Below, piece by piece: positions 45,524 to 54,602 of a stretch of 64,000 nucleotides of DNA. The notes under the pieces are model-generated. The model saw only the letters and a list, made by a program, of their open reading frames with translations. It was not told the origin of the DNA and made no database searches. Position 1 is the stretch's first letter. Every line of letters starts with the position of its first letter. The position numbers were made by a program, and so were the translations under genes. The stretch comes from Maribacter aquimaris. GTDB lineage: Bacteria > Bacteroidota > Bacteroidia > Flavobacteriales > Flavobacteriaceae. The DNA is taken from contig NZ_JABTCF010000010.1 of NCBI RefSeq assembly GCF_014596745.1, positions 124,001 through 188,000 of the forward strand. Reading direction: 5' to 3'.

Positions 45524-46090
45524 TTATTGGTTGATGGGTATCCTTATTTTGGTTAGGTCCCAAGAAAGCGTCAGGTATAATTGATCATCCTCCTCGAAGT
45601 CCATCGTTAGTTGTTGTTCAACGATAGTTGACTTTTCAACAGGGACTTCAAAAACAATGACATCGGCTTTAGGATTCCGCGTTGTTTTCTTACCACCACT
45701 GAGAATGGTAACCCCCCAATCGGGTATTTCACTATTGAAAATCACTTTCCAACTATCTTTATTGGGTATTGTCCAAAAGGAATAGGTGCCGGCAGGGAGT
45801 ATTTTGTCAATAATCTTGATATCTGTAGCCGTAATGAATTTTGTGGGTTCGTTAGCCCCAGTACGCCAGACCACATCATAAGGAACGAGGTCTCCAAAGA
45901 TCGTGCGTCCTTTTTTAAAGGGACCTGAATAATTGATGGATAGGTCCATTCCATTTTCCGTATAGGTCTTCGTGGTTTCCGGGCTGATTTTTTTTGTCTG
46001 CTCTTTCATGTAGGGCATACCAACGAAAAAAACCAAGGCCAATAAAGCAACTATTATCAGGATAATCCATTTTAATTTTTTCATTTTCAA
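45524..46090 (-). CDS. DUF2911 family exported protein
   Basis: A 188-residue protein with an N-terminal membrane anchor or signal (KWIILIIVALLALVFFVGMPYM). The beta-sandwich core shows LSINYSGPFKKGRTIFGDLVPYDVVWRTGANEPTKF, ILPAGTYSFWTIPNKDSWKVIFNSE and WGVTILSGG, the DUF2911 pattern common in Bacteroidota. No enzymatic role is known. It lies 18 bp after galM on the same strand, so they form an operon. Confidence 0.88.
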   Translation of the reverse strand: MKMKKLKWIILIIVALLALVFFVGMPYMKEQTKKISPETTKTYTENGMDLSINYSGPFKKGRTIFGDLVPYDVVWRTGANEPTKFITATDIKIIDKILPAGTYSFWTIPNKDSWKVIFNSEIPDWGVTILSGGKKTTRNPKADVIVFEVPVEKSTIVEQQLTMDFEEDDQLYLTLSWDLTKIRIPINQ

Positions 46091-46108
46091 ATTTTTGGGT
46101 GTTCCGAT

Positions 46109-47017
46109 CTAAGTTACTAAATCAAATTTAAAGATAGTTGCATTGCGATAGGTTTCGTTGGGTCTGAGTACACTGCTCGGAAAATGTGGTTGATTGGGCG
46201 CATCGGGAAAGTTTTGGGTCTCAAAACATATGGCAGGGAAACTGTTGGGGGTATAGACGACCAATCCTCTTTGATTGGTGTTTACCTCCATTGAAATACC
46301 TGATTTTTTGGAGTATACCATGGCCGCAAAACTACTATTGTCATCCGTGGCGAAGGGGGTGTCCAATCGGGTTTGACCGATTTGACGCACTGATTTGAAA
46401 TCAAATTCTGTTCCTTCGACAGGTAGTACTTTACCTGTGGGTAATAAATTCGTATTCGTTTCCAAGACTTTAGGACAATTTAATCTAAGAAAGTAATGAT
46501 CGATACTGTCTTCCCTGTCCAATTTAAAATAGGAATGGTTGGTCATATTCACCACTGTCGTTAAATCGGTCGTAGCTTCATGGATTATAAAAAGTTCATT
46601 ATTCCTTATTTTGTAGGTTACAGTAGCTTTTAGATTACCGGGATAACCCTCTTCCAAATGTTTGCTCATATAGGAAAGCCTTACGAAAGGTTCATCACCG
46701 TGGGCGATTTCCTCAACGGTCCAATATTTTTTGGCAAAACCTTCCTTGCCCCCATGTAGGTGAATACCGTTTACAGAAGGTAAAGGATAGTTTTTCCAAT
46801 CGAGGTTGAAACCGCCATTCGAAATACGCCCGGCATATCGGCCTACACAAGCGCCTAAAGATCTAGTGTCATTAGGGTATTTACTCGGATAGTCATAACC
46901 TACGACTACATTTGTATATCTTCCTTCATCATCCTTGACCAATAATTTTTGTATGATCGCACCATAATCCAATACGATCAAAGTGATAAAAGGGTTGCTT
47001 ATTGTAACTTGTTTCAA
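46109..47017 (-). CDS. galM: Aldose 1-epimerase (galactose mutarotase family)
   Basis: A 302-residue beta-sandwich enzyme interconverting alpha and beta aldohexoses. VLDYGAIIQKLLVKD, GACVGRYAGRISNGGF, YPLPSVNGIHLHGGKEGFAKKYW (catalytic His region), VVNMTNHSYFKLD (second His) and VYTPNSFPAICFETQNFPDAPNQPHFPSSVL (catalytic Glu) are diagnostic. The start is TTG 47017; no ATG is available upstream in the frame. There is no signal peptide. First gene of a pair with DUF2911. Confidence 0.93.
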   Translation of the reverse strand: MKQVTISNPFITLIVLDYGAIIQKLLVKDDEGRYTNVVVGYDYPSKYPNDTRSLGACVGRYAGRISNGGFNLDWKNYPLPSVNGIHLHGGKEGFAKKYWTVEEIAHGDEPFVRLSYMSKHLEEGYPGNLKATVTYKIRNNELFIIHEATTDLTTVVNMTNHSYFKLDREDSIDHYFLRLNCPKVLETNTNLLPTGKVLPVEGTEFDFKSVRQIGQTRLDTPFATDDNSSFAAMVYSKKSGISMEVNTNQRGLVVYTPNSFPAICFETQNFPDAPNQPHFPSSVLRPNETYRNATIFKFDLVT

Positions 47018-47123
47018 GAAAATCGAATTTAAATCGACGTAAAATTAAAGGTTTTTGCAACATTGACCTATTAATATCGTCCTTAGGGAAATAGAACAGC
47101 TAAAACCAACAGCAAGTTATACA

Positions 47124-47666
47124 ATGTTTCATATTGATGTGGTAGAACAATGTAAGGCCAATGATCGTAAGGCCCAAATGCAACTTTACAAACAGTATTG
47201 TGAAGGCATGTTCTGTGTAGCCATGCGTTATGTTCAAAACACCAATGATGCAGAGGATGTTATACAGGAAGCTTTTATAAAGGCTTTCCAGAAGATCCAT
47301 CAATTTAAGGGAGAGGTTACGTTTGGGGCCTGGTTAAAACGCATTGTCATCAATAAGAGTATTGATTTTTTAAAAACAAAAAAACAGCATTTGGTAGCAT
47401 TGGATGAGAATTATTTGAAGATCACCGATGATAATGACTGGACGGTAGATAATGGAATCACCATAGATCGTGTTAAGTCGGCAATAGGGAAGCTTCCCGA
47501 TAAGTACCGATATGTGGTCATGATGTTCCTGATTGAGGGGTATGACCATAGGGAAATTGCACAGGTCTTAAAACTGACCGAAACCACAAGTAGGACACGA
47601 TTATTACGGGGTAAAAGCTATTTAAAGGAATTATTAATGGAAAAAAACTATGGCACAAGATCTTAG
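47124..47666 (+). CDS. ECF-type RNA polymerase sigma factor
   Basis: A 180-residue sigma-70 family protein. Region 2: EGMFCVAMRYVQNTNDAEDVIQEAFIKAFQKIHQFKGEVTFGAWLKRIVINKSID. Region 4: IGKLPDKYRYVVMMFLIEGYDHREIAQVLKLTETTSRTRLLRGKSYLKELL, with the helix-turn-helix. It directs polymerase to envelope or stress promoters. Its 3' end overlaps the next gene by 17 bp, which encodes the likely anti-sigma partner. The region 4 recognition helix TETTSRTRLLRGK is typical of the Bacteroidota ECF group. Confidence 0.93.
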   Translation: MFHIDVVEQCKANDRKAQMQLYKQYCEGMFCVAMRYVQNTNDAEDVIQEAFIKAFQKIHQFKGEVTFGAWLKRIVINKSIDFLKTKKQHLVALDENYLKITDDNDWTVDNGITIDRVKSAIGKLPDKYRYVVMMFLIEGYDHREIAQVLKLTETTSRTRLLRGKSYLKELLMEKNYGTRS

Positions 47667-48234
47667 GGATTTATTTAAAAAAGAGCAGTGCGAGGAAGGG
47701 TTCGCAATGACAAAGGGGCATGAACAGCGATTTGAACAACTGTTGGAGAAAGAGCTCCCACAAAAAAGGAAGAACCCATTCTTTTTTGTCAAGATTGCGG
47801 CAGCTATTTTAGTTTTGATCGGTTCGGGATTGTTCTTTTATATGCATAGGGATAACACCGGCATTACGACGACCATCGTAACTGAAAACCCTGATAAGGA
47901 CACCAAGACAGGGATTTCCTTGGGGGATCTTTCGCCCGACTTAAAAAAAGTTGAAAACTATTATGTGGCCAATATCAACCTTGAACTTTCGAAATTGGAT
48001 GTTTCCGGGGATACGAAGGATATGGTAGAAAGTTATATGGAGCGATTGTCGGAATTGAATGCGGAATACAAAAATCTAAATTTCGAACTCAATCAAATAG
48101 GACCGAATGACCAGACGATATCGGCACTGATAAAGAATCTACAATTACGACTGCAGCTGTTACAGCAATTGAAATCGAAGTTAAATGAAATACAATCATC
48201 AAAAAACGAACAGTATGAAACGAATGCGATTTAA
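47650..48234 (+). CDS. Probable membrane anti-sigma factor
   Basis: A 194-residue single-pass protein: cytoplasmic head to about residue 43 (FAMTKGHEQRFEQLLEKELPQKRK), one TM helix (FFVKIAAAILVLIGSGLFFYM) and a helical C-terminal part rich in coiled-coil heptads (YMERLSELNAEYKNLNFELNQ, QLRLQLLQQLKSKLNEI). The head-TM-exterior layout and overlaps with both neighbours fit the anti-sigma role, but no canonical zinc anti-sigma HxxxCxxC motif is visible. Confidence 0.75.
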   Translation: MAQDLRDLFKKEQCEEGFAMTKGHEQRFEQLLEKELPQKRKNPFFFVKIAAAILVLIGSGLFFYMHRDNTGITTTIVTENPDKDTKTGISLGDLSPDLKKVENYYVANINLELSKLDVSGDTKDMVESYMERLSELNAEYKNLNFELNQIGPNDQTISALIKNLQLRLQLLQQLKSKLNEIQSSKNEQYETNAI

Positions 48235-49660
48235 ATCGATAACCATGGTCGTAACCCTATTGGCAATTGGGGTTTATGGTCAAGAACAGCGTAAGACCTT
48301 TAATGAGGTTTTCAATGTCAATCCAGAAACAGTCCTCGACATCAATACAAGTAATGTCGATATTGAATTTGAGACTTGGAACAAAAACCAGATAGCTGTG
48401 GAGGCGACCATCTTCCTTGATGGTGCTACGGATGAAGAGGCAAAGGAATATTTTGAACAGGCAGATATCGAAATTGTTGGCAATAGTAAAAAAGTATCTA
48501 TCGTCACAGGTGTTGGTAATGCCTATGGTTTTAAATTTTCTTCAGGAGGAGGGTATGAGGATTTTGATATCGATATTCCCAATTTCCATTTTGAAATGCC
48601 CGAGATGCCCGAAATGCCCGAGATGCCCGAGATGGATATACACGATTTACATATCGATTTGTCCGATATGCCCATGCCTCCCGTACCTGCGGTTGAATTC
48701 GACTATGACGCCTATCAAAAGGATGGGGAGGAATACCTTAAAAAATGGCAGAAGAAGTTTGACAAGGGCTTTGATAAGGAATACGAAAGAAAAATGGAGG
48801 CATGGGGCGAAAAGATGGCAGCCAAACAGGAGGCAATGGCCAAACGACAAGAAGCCATGGCCGAAAAACGAGAGGCGATGATCGAGAAAAGGATGGAGGC
48901 CCAGGAAAGGCAAATGGAAGCAAGGGCAGTGGTTATGGAAAAACGTGCCAAGGAAATGGAAGAACGAAAGGAGCATATGTTGGAATTGCGTGAAAGGCAC
49001 GACAATGCCCCTACTGTTTTTTATTATTCAACAGCAAAGGGGAAGAAAAAATTCAAGGTTCGAAAATCCATTAAGGTTAAGATGCCAAAGGGTATGAAGA
49101 TCAATATGAATGTACGTCACGGAGCGGTTAAATTGGCTGAAAACACAAAAAACATCAATGCGAAATTATCCTATAGTACCCTATGGGCAACCACCATTGA
49201 TGGGGATGAAACCACAATTACAACCTCGTATTCACCGGTGCGTGTCAAACGTTGGAATTATGGTTTGTTGCAAGCCGATTATTCCGATGATGTTGATTTG
49301 AGTGAGGTGCTCAACTTAAGGTTGCGTGCCACATCCTCTGATGTTACCATTCATACACTGATGGAACACGCCATTATACATACGAAGATGGGGCCGTTAA
49401 AAATCAATGCGATTTCCGATAGTTTCAAAGACATTGATATATCGATTGAGAATGCGGAAATGACGTGCGATTTACCACAATCGGATTTCTTAATAACCAT
49501 TAACCAAACCTTGTCCAAGCTGACCACTCCGCCAAGCCTGGCGTTGGACCGAGCCCAAAAAGACAAAAATGTAGTCCTTACAGGGTACAATAAGAACATA
49601 AATAGTACAAGGTCTATTTACATCAATTCAAAATATAGTGAAGTCGTTTTAAAGGAATAA
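48215..49660 (+). CDS. Exported coiled-coil protein with Met-Pro-Glu repeats, ECF operon
   Basis: About 481 residues from ATG 48215 (frame could begin at 48185 but the signal peptide starts at MKRMRFKSITMVVTLLAIGVYGQ). Residues about 20-110 form a beta-rich domain; near residues 126-140 come four tandem MPE units; residues about 165-260 are a strongly charged coiled coil (KQEAMAKRQEAMAEKREAM, KRMEAQERQMEARAVVMEK). The final 220 residues are a beta-helix-like DUF4097-type region (GAVKLAENTKNINAKLSYSTLWATTIDGDE). It overlaps the anti-sigma gene by 20 bp. Probably an envelope-stress effector or sensor; function unknown. Confidence 0.8.
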   Translation: MKRMRFKSITMVVTLLAIGVYGQEQRKTFNEVFNVNPETVLDINTSNVDIEFETWNKNQIAVEATIFLDGATDEEAKEYFEQADIEIVGNSKKVSIVTGVGNAYGFKFSSGGGYEDFDIDIPNFHFEMPEMPEMPEMPEMDIHDLHIDLSDMPMPPVPAVEFDYDAYQKDGEEYLKKWQKKFDKGFDKEYERKMEAWGEKMAAKQEAMAKRQEAMAEKREAMIEKRMEAQERQMEARAVVMEKRAKEMEERKEHMLELRERHDNAPTVFYYSTAKGKKKFKVRKSIKVKMPKGMKINMNVRHGAVKLAENTKNINAKLSYSTLWATTIDGDETTITTSYSPVRVKRWNYGLLQADYSDDVDLSEVLNLRLRATSSDVTIHTLMEHAIIHTKMGPLKINAISDSFKDIDISIENAEMTCDLPQSDFLITINQTLSKLTTPPSLALDRAQKDKNVVLTGYNKNINSTRSIYINSKYSEVVLKE

Positions 49661-49745
49661 TCCTCAGTTTCCAAGTACCTAAAACCACCCCGGATCTTAT
49701 CCAAAGGTCATCTTTTCCTCTAACTCCATTACCGTTTTTTAAGTC

Positions 49746-50936
49746 TTATACGTTCGGAAGATTTTTCCAATGTACGATTTCATCATTGTACATGGCATCG
49801 AGACCCATCTGTACACAAATGGCAGCATTTGCCCCTGTAGTGATGTTCGAAATCGGTTTGGTGTTGTTCTGGATACTATCCCTAAAGTCATGCAAGGCCT
49901 GTTTGCTGGCATCCTCATGTTCAATGTTCAGGGCATAGCCTTTTCCTTCGTCCCATTTTACCGTAGCTCCAGAAACTCCATCAACCTCACCCAATTCCTT
50001 GTTTTTCATTCCTTCAGGATAGAACCAGGCTTTTGCATAATCCAAGACAATGGTGCCTTTATCACCTATAGCCTTGATTTGGTAGCCGTCCATGGCATTG
50101 CTGGTTAAGCAAGTAAATGTGGCTTTTACGCCATTGGGGTAGGAGTAGAGAAGATGAATGTTGTCATAGGTTTCACGACCATCTTTCCAATAATCAACAC
50201 CACCTATTCCCATAACTTTATCTGGAGTCGTCTCGGTCACCCAGTTTACGAAATCAATCTGGTGGGAACACAGTTCTGCCGTTAAACCACCGGAAAATTC
50301 ACGATACATTCTCCAATTTATGGCGCGTTCCAATTCTGGACTGGGAACTTCCCTTCTCCAATTACCATTTCTGTTCCATTGACATTCAAAAGCGGTCAAC
50401 TTGCCAATCGTTCCTTTTTTGATCATATCTACCACATGGGTGTAAAGGCGGGAACTGTGATATTGGTGTCCTGTCTGAAATAGGGTTTTTGAGGATTTGA
50501 CCTTTTCGGCCAAATGTTCAATGCCGGTATACCCTTTAGCCATTGTTTTTTCGCAATAAACGTGTTTGCCCGCATCCAAGGCATCCATGGCTATTTTGGA
50601 ATGTGTGCTAAAAGGGGTCGATACCAATATGGCATCAACATCAGGGTTGTCCAAAAGTTTGCGATAATCTTTATATCCTTGGGCTTTTCCCTCAACTTTG
50701 CCAAGCCCGTTTTCCAAACGAAAGGGTAGGGTGTCAGAACAAGCGATCACATTGAATTTATCCAATTGATTGATTAGGGGAATGAGGCCTGACCCTCTGC
50801 TTCCCGTTCCAATTACCCCAATATTCACGGTATCATTGGCACCTTTATAGTTGTTGATGTTTCCAAAAATCGATGTTGATGTGGCGACTGCTGCAGTAGC
50901 CAAACTTCCTTTTACTACAAATTCCCTGCGTTTCAT
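49746..50936 (-). CDS. Gfo/Idh/MocA family oxidoreductase, TAT-exported
   Basis: A 396-residue NAD(P)-dependent sugar-type oxidoreductase. It opens with MKRREFVVKGSLATAAVATSTSI, a twin-arginine signal (RRxF). The Rossmann fold shows VNIGVIGTGSRGSGLI; AGKHVYCEKTMAKGYTGI is the E-K motif (normally EKP); RRE..SPELERAINWRMYREFSGGLTAELCSHQIDFVNW includes the catalytic His. Periplasmic Gfo/Idh proteins in Bacteroidota often act on glycans. No glycan transport gene is adjacent. Confidence 0.92.
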   Translation of the reverse strand: MKRREFVVKGSLATAAVATSTSIFGNINNYKGANDTVNIGVIGTGSRGSGLIPLINQLDKFNVIACSDTLPFRLENGLGKVEGKAQGYKDYRKLLDNPDVDAILVSTPFSTHSKIAMDALDAGKHVYCEKTMAKGYTGIEHLAEKVKSSKTLFQTGHQYHSSRLYTHVVDMIKKGTIGKLTAFECQWNRNGNWRREVPSPELERAINWRMYREFSGGLTAELCSHQIDFVNWVTETTPDKVMGIGGVDYWKDGRETYDNIHLLYSYPNGVKATFTCLTSNAMDGYQIKAIGDKGTIVLDYAKAWFYPEGMKNKELGEVDGVSGATVKWDEGKGYALNIEHEDASKQALHDFRDSIQNNTKPISNITTGANAAICVQMGLDAMYNDEIVHWKNLPNV

Positions 50937-51253
50937 TTTTACAATTTTGCGTTCTAGCTTTTTTGAAATTCCTTTTTCCTGTTTGTTAATGCTTATTCAT
51001 TGTTGAAAACCTTAGCTGCTGTTTGTGTTGGGGTTGAGTTCCGTAGTGCCTTTGTTTTGGTCTGTTTCCAATGGGGAGCCACTAAAAAATAGCGGGTTGT
51101 TCGCTGAAAATTGAAGATTCAAAGGATTACATTCTTGACGTCCCATTGGTGTATCAATGATTTATGGTCTTAAAGATAATCGGATATTTTCGTAAATAAA
51201 AAAAAGCGACCCGTAAAAATCGCTTTTATAATTTTTGAGGATGGCAATGGTTG
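50937..51253. other. Spacer between msrA and the Gfo/Idh gene
   Basis: About 320 bp with no credible ORF, between two genes transcribed on the minus strand. It carries the msrA terminator at its left end; the rest shows no strong repeats. Confidence 0.6.
51202..51227 (-). terminator. Intrinsic terminator region near msrA
   Basis: AAAAGCGA (51202-51209) pairs with TCGCTTTT (51220-51227), with an A-rich flank that becomes a U-run on the minus strand, 27 bp past the msrA stop at 51254. Confidence 0.75.
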
Positions 51254-51931
51254 TCAGTGCGCCCCTTTTTTCAATAATTCGGGATATTTGGCTTTAAACC
51301 TGTTATATCTTGGGATTGAGATGTTTATGATATAGGGGTTGTTCGGATTCAGCTTTTCATAATCCTGATGATATTCCTCGGCATCATAGAATTTGTCGAA
51401 TGGCTTGACTTGGGTAACTATGGGTGCACTGTACACCTTGTCTTTTTTCAATTGGGAAATATAATCCTCAATGATTTTTTTCTCTTCATTATTCGAATAA
51501 AATGCAATGGAACGATATTGGGCACCATGATCTGGCCCTTGTCTATTCAATGTTGTAGGGTCGTGCGAACCAAAGAACACCTTGACCAAGGTTTTGAAGT
51601 CGACCACCTTCGGGTCGTAATATACCTTTACGGCTTCGGCATGGCTCGTCAAACCTCTTCCGACCTGCTCATAGGTTGGATTTTTCTCAGTGCCTCCTGA
51701 ATATCCTGAAACAACTTCCTTTACGCCGATGACATCTTCGTAAATAGCCTCGACACACCAAAAACAACCGCTCGCAAAATAGGCGACCTTATATTTTTTC
51801 AATTCACTGGGGGATAATTTTATCGCGGTTTCAGTATCGATATTGCCCGAATCCTGCTTCTTGTCCTTTACTTTTGATTCACAACTTAAAGTGATCAAGA
51901 GTGTAAATGCCAATAGGGTTAGTTTATTCAT
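51254..51931 (-). CDS. msrA: Peptide methionine-(S)-sulfoxide reductase, lipoprotein
   Basis: Repairs oxidised methionine in exported proteins. A 225-residue enzyme with lipobox LSCES (Cys17), then the MsrA core: YFASGCFWCVEAIYEDVIGV (nucleophile Cys56), SGYSGGTEKNPTYEQVGRGLTSHAEAV, GPDHGAQYRSIAFY and FYDAEEYHQDY. The resolving cysteines of the long C-terminal type are not evident, so recycling may need an external thiol. Transcribed alone, ending at a terminator. Confidence 0.95.
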   Translation of the reverse strand: MNKLTLLAFTLLITLSCESKVKDKKQDSGNIDTETAIKLSPSELKKYKVAYFASGCFWCVEAIYEDVIGVKEVVSGYSGGTEKNPTYEQVGRGLTSHAEAVKVYYDPKVVDFKTLVKVFFGSHDPTTLNRQGPDHGAQYRSIAFYSNNEEKKIIEDYISQLKKDKVYSAPIVTQVKPFDKFYDAEEYHQDYEKLNPNNPYIINISIPRYNRFKAKYPELLKKGAH

Positions 51932-52015
51932 GGTATGTCTTTTTTATTTTAGTTGTTGACTTTCTACTTTACTTACATGGCTAAGGCTTAAAATGTGTTG
52001 TGTACCGGAATAGGT

Positions 52016-52735
52016 TCAATCGAAGATCTCATTAAGGAAATAGATCATAGAATCCCATGAGCGTCTATTGGACGTAGGTTCAAAGAATAATCCTTTTTCA
52101 GGGAATTGTGCTTTGGGATTGGTGAATGCATGTCCGGTATGTCCATATATATGGATATTCCAGTCAGCCTTGTGGGTATTCATTTCATCGGAAAGCTTAA
52201 CCATGTCATTGGGTAATGCCATAGGGTCTTCCCAGCCATGCAGGACCAGTACCGCACTTTGGATTTCCTTATTGGGATGGGGAGTGGGCGGGTCCAATAG
52301 TCCATGAAAACTTACCACACCCTTTATTTGGGTTCCAGAACGTGCGAGGTCCAAAACACATTTTCCTCCAAAGCAAAAACCAATAGCCCCAATTTGGGAT
52401 GCATCGACCGCCTTATGTTTCTTTAAAGTGTCTACCGCCAGTAACATACGCGATTGTAATAAGGGTCGGTCGCGGTCGAGCTCATCCATAAGTTTTTGTG
52501 CCTCTTCGGGTCCATTGGCCCGGCGTCCTTTACCGTAATTGTCGATGGCAAACCCCACGTAGCCTAATTGGGCTAATTCCGTTGCTTTTTCCACTTCAAA
52601 TTCAGACTGCCCACTCCACATATGGGAGACCAGTATTCCAGGTTTGGGCTGAGGGTGGGAGTCATCCCATACCACGACACCCTCAAACTCATTCTTTGAG
52701 GCATCCCGGTAGCTTATGTTTTCTTTGATTATCAT
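52016..52735 (-). CDS. Dienelactone hydrolase family alpha/beta hydrolase
   Basis: A 239-residue alpha/beta hydrolase without signal peptide. LVSHMWSGQSEFEVEKATELAQLGYVGFAIDNYGKGRR, then the nucleophile elbow IGAIGFCFGGKCVLDLARSG (Cys in GFCFGG, as in dienelactone hydrolase), WEDPMALPN (acid) and IYGHTGHAFTNPKAQ (His). Likely acts on lactone or ester bonds of small molecules. Head of no clear operon; next gene on the same strand is msrA, about 84 bp downstream. Confidence 0.9.
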   Translation of the reverse strand: MIIKENISYRDASKNEFEGVVVWDDSHPQPKPGILVSHMWSGQSEFEVEKATELAQLGYVGFAIDNYGKGRRANGPEEAQKLMDELDRDRPLLQSRMLLAVDTLKKHKAVDASQIGAIGFCFGGKCVLDLARSGTQIKGVVSFHGLLDPPTPHPNKEIQSAVLVLHGWEDPMALPNDMVKLSDEMNTHKADWNIHIYGHTGHAFTNPKAQFPEKGLFFEPTSNRRSWDSMIYFLNEIFD

Positions 52736-53012
52736 TTATGGATTTTTTTAAAATATTTCAATTGTGAAAATGTTGTTTTGTATACCAATTAAGGGTCTTG
52801 AATTATGATTTTGATAGTCAATTATGTTAAACTTTCTTAAAATTAAGATAAATGGGTCTTTTGTTCATGAATACTTAATAACTATTTTGGTAAATGCTAT
52901 GTTTTACTTACTTTTTGCTGTAGGTTAGGCCTTTAATTAACGACTATTGAGTACAGTGGTGGGGATTAATGATAAAGGACACACTACATTAACTAAGTTT
53001 ATAAGCAATATT

Positions 53013-53216
53013 ATGGGTAGACCGGCAACAAAACCAACGGAATTAAGGGATGGTTTTTATATAGAAATAAGAAATAGAGGTTCCAAAGCTGGAGTGAAAA
53101 TCAGAAGGGATACAAAGGAACAAATGCAAATGGCAATTAAAGAATATGAAGTATCCAAGGATGTAGTTGTTATTGGCGAGGTAAGTAAAGGAAAGATATT
53201 GGATAACGTGAAATAG
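53013..53216 (+). CDS. Small basic protein of unknown function
   Basis: A 67-residue cytosolic protein from ATG 53013 (the frame can be extended to TTG 52947, but the extension adds nothing typical). GRPATKPTELRDGFYIEIRNRGSKAGVKIRRDTKEQMQMAIKEYE is a short beta-beta-alpha shape, seen in small flavobacterial proteins; I know no function. It is isolated between long intergenic regions. Confidence 0.65.
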   Translation: MGRPATKPTELRDGFYIEIRNRGSKAGVKIRRDTKEQMQMAIKEYEVSKDVVVIGEVSKGKILDNVK

Positions 53217-53363
53217 ATCACAACTGTAACATCCAAATTGGATCCAAGTATTCATATTCATCATATTTCACCTTTTTTAAAACGATTTTCCTAATAATTT
53301 CCGTCACAATCCTAAGTGTCGGTATAGGAAGTAGTTGTGCCTTTAGGTTCCTTGAACATTTAC

Positions 53364-53383
53364 GGCACTAGGTTTCTAGTGCC
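53364..53383. repeat. Perfect 8-bp inverted repeat
   Basis: GGCACTAG (53364-53371) and CTAGTGCC (53376-53383) with a 4-nt loop GTTT. No T-run follows on either strand in the right place, so it is not a standard terminator. Confidence 0.7.
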
Positions 53384-53654
53384 AAAAATCGATGAAAATA
53401 TCCGGGTTCTTTTACCGATTGGACCCTTGAATTGGTATGGGATACCGTGCTTAGGGTAGAAGAACGCAGGTGTCTAAAAGCTATCTGCGCTATTTTTTGA
53501 TTTTACTATCGGAGTAAGGGGTAAGCCATACGTCTGCAATAGGCATAGGTGGGATTGAACTTGCTACAGGGGTTCAGTAACAAAAGTGATTTATGAAAGG
53601 GCTATGGGTCTTAAGTAATCATGGCCTTTGAGGAAGAAAGGTCGTTTCCAAATA

Positions 53655-53781
53655 CAGAAATCTTCGGTGAAATGCAGAAATCAACGATAAAGTGTATTAT
53701 CGCGCATGGGATTTACCCGGTAGAATAGTGTATTTCATCGATGTATTGACTTTTTATCTATAAAAGGGTTCACTTCATCGA
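53655..53781 (+). promoter_or_regulatory. Candidate upstream regulatory array (20-bp tandem units and TTCATCGA sites)
   Basis: CAGAAATCTTCGGTGAAATG (53655-53674) is followed directly by CAGAAATCAACGATAAAGTG (53675-53694), 15 of 20 bases identical. TTCATCGA recurs at 53734 and 53774, exactly 40 bp apart. The units share a WTCWWCGR core. Spacing in multiples of 20 bp suggests binding on one helix face; LytTR-type or other direct-repeat regulators are possible but unproven. Confidence 0.35.
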
Positions 53782-53840
53782 ATATTCGAAAGGGAAACAA
53801 GGGTCGTCAGGTTCTATTATAACCAAACTTACTAACAACT

Positions 53841-54116
53841 ATGCGAACCCTTTTTTTAGTAACCATCTTTTTATTTACGGGCTTTATATCCTTTGCCCAT
53901 TGTATAGGTCCGAATAAACAAATGAATTCAATAGAAAAGGGTTCCGCACTAACGTTTTTGTCACTTCCTGCCCAGTCCGTTCAAGAACAGGTAGGTATCT
54001 TCAAACTAAGACGTCCTAAAAAGTCCAATCCGGTTGGTATTTATAAGTTTAAGAATACCAAGGTGAAAAGGGCTCTTGCTTTTAAGACAAAGAGGAATAA
54101 ACCCAAACTTGCTTAA
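53841..54116 (+). CDS. Small secreted protein with lysine-rich C-terminal motif (copy 1)
   Basis: A 91-residue protein: signal peptide MRTLFLVTIFLFTGFISFAH, a variable middle, and a basic C-terminus with YKFKNTKVKRALAFKTK then NKPKLA. The last 25 residues match those of the protein at 55167-55424 at 16 positions while the middles differ. No enzyme motif is seen. A basic exported tail with conserved Tyr-Lys-Phe-Lys-Asn suggests binding to a surface or to nucleic acid, LPS or partner proteins. I recognise this tail style from flavobacterial proteins, but know no function. Confidence 0.8.
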   Translation: MRTLFLVTIFLFTGFISFAHCIGPNKQMNSIEKGSALTFLSLPAQSVQEQVGIFKLRRPKKSNPVGIYKFKNTKVKRALAFKTKRNKPKLA

Positions 54117-54181
54117 TCGTAGGTGTTATTGATACAACGTAGTCCAATCGGTCCGTAATGATCGTTTCCTTCCGGTTTACC

Positions 54182-54230
54182 TTTGATTCTTTCTATCAGC
54201 TTGACTCTTTGTATCAGTTTGATTTTTTAG
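54182..54230. repeat. Imperfect 18-bp tandem repeat
   Basis: TTGATTCTTTCTATCAG at 54182, TTGACTCTTTGTATCAG at 54201-54217, and a degraded third start TTTGATTTTTTAG at 54218. Two bases differ between the first two copies. Confidence 0.6.
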
Positions 54231-54602
54231 GTATTTTGTTTTAAAAAGGAGAACAAACAGGTGTGTTTTAAAACTATTCTGTTATCATCGATCTTCAAGG
54301 CTATCCAATGATTCAGACAGTAGTGAAGAAACTTCCGGGTTTATTTCGGATCACAGGATTTTTACTATTTCCGTATTACAATCGTTGAACTATTTTATAG
54401 ATACCATTTGGCTTCCTCATTTCGCATTACAAACCCAGATCAAGAACAATTTATGGGTATTTGGATATTCATGATAATAATCGAGTTAATCTAAATAGGA
54501 AAAATTCTGTATTTCTAACGCCTCTGAACGGAATCCTAAAGAAGGAACGGCCTATTTTTGATTTCGTTTTAAATCAAGTGGTTTCCGCATTGGGTGGGGG
54601 AA

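Larger units (their letters stand above)
53217..53840. other. Gene-poor stretch with hairpin, tandem repeats and TTCATCGA motifs
   Basis: About 620 bp without a credible ORF. It holds a perfect 8-bp hairpin (53364-53383), two exactly adjacent 20-bp units at 53655-53694 and three TTCATCGA copies (53389-53396 on the minus strand, 53734-53741 and 53774-53781 on the plus strand). All lie upstream of the small secreted protein gene at 53841 and look regulatory. Confidence 0.6.

Noticed and set aside
48417-49005. Long alternative frames on both strands inside the coiled-coil gene
   Set aside because: They result from the repetitive heptad coding sequence; only the main frame has a signal peptide and a coherent product.
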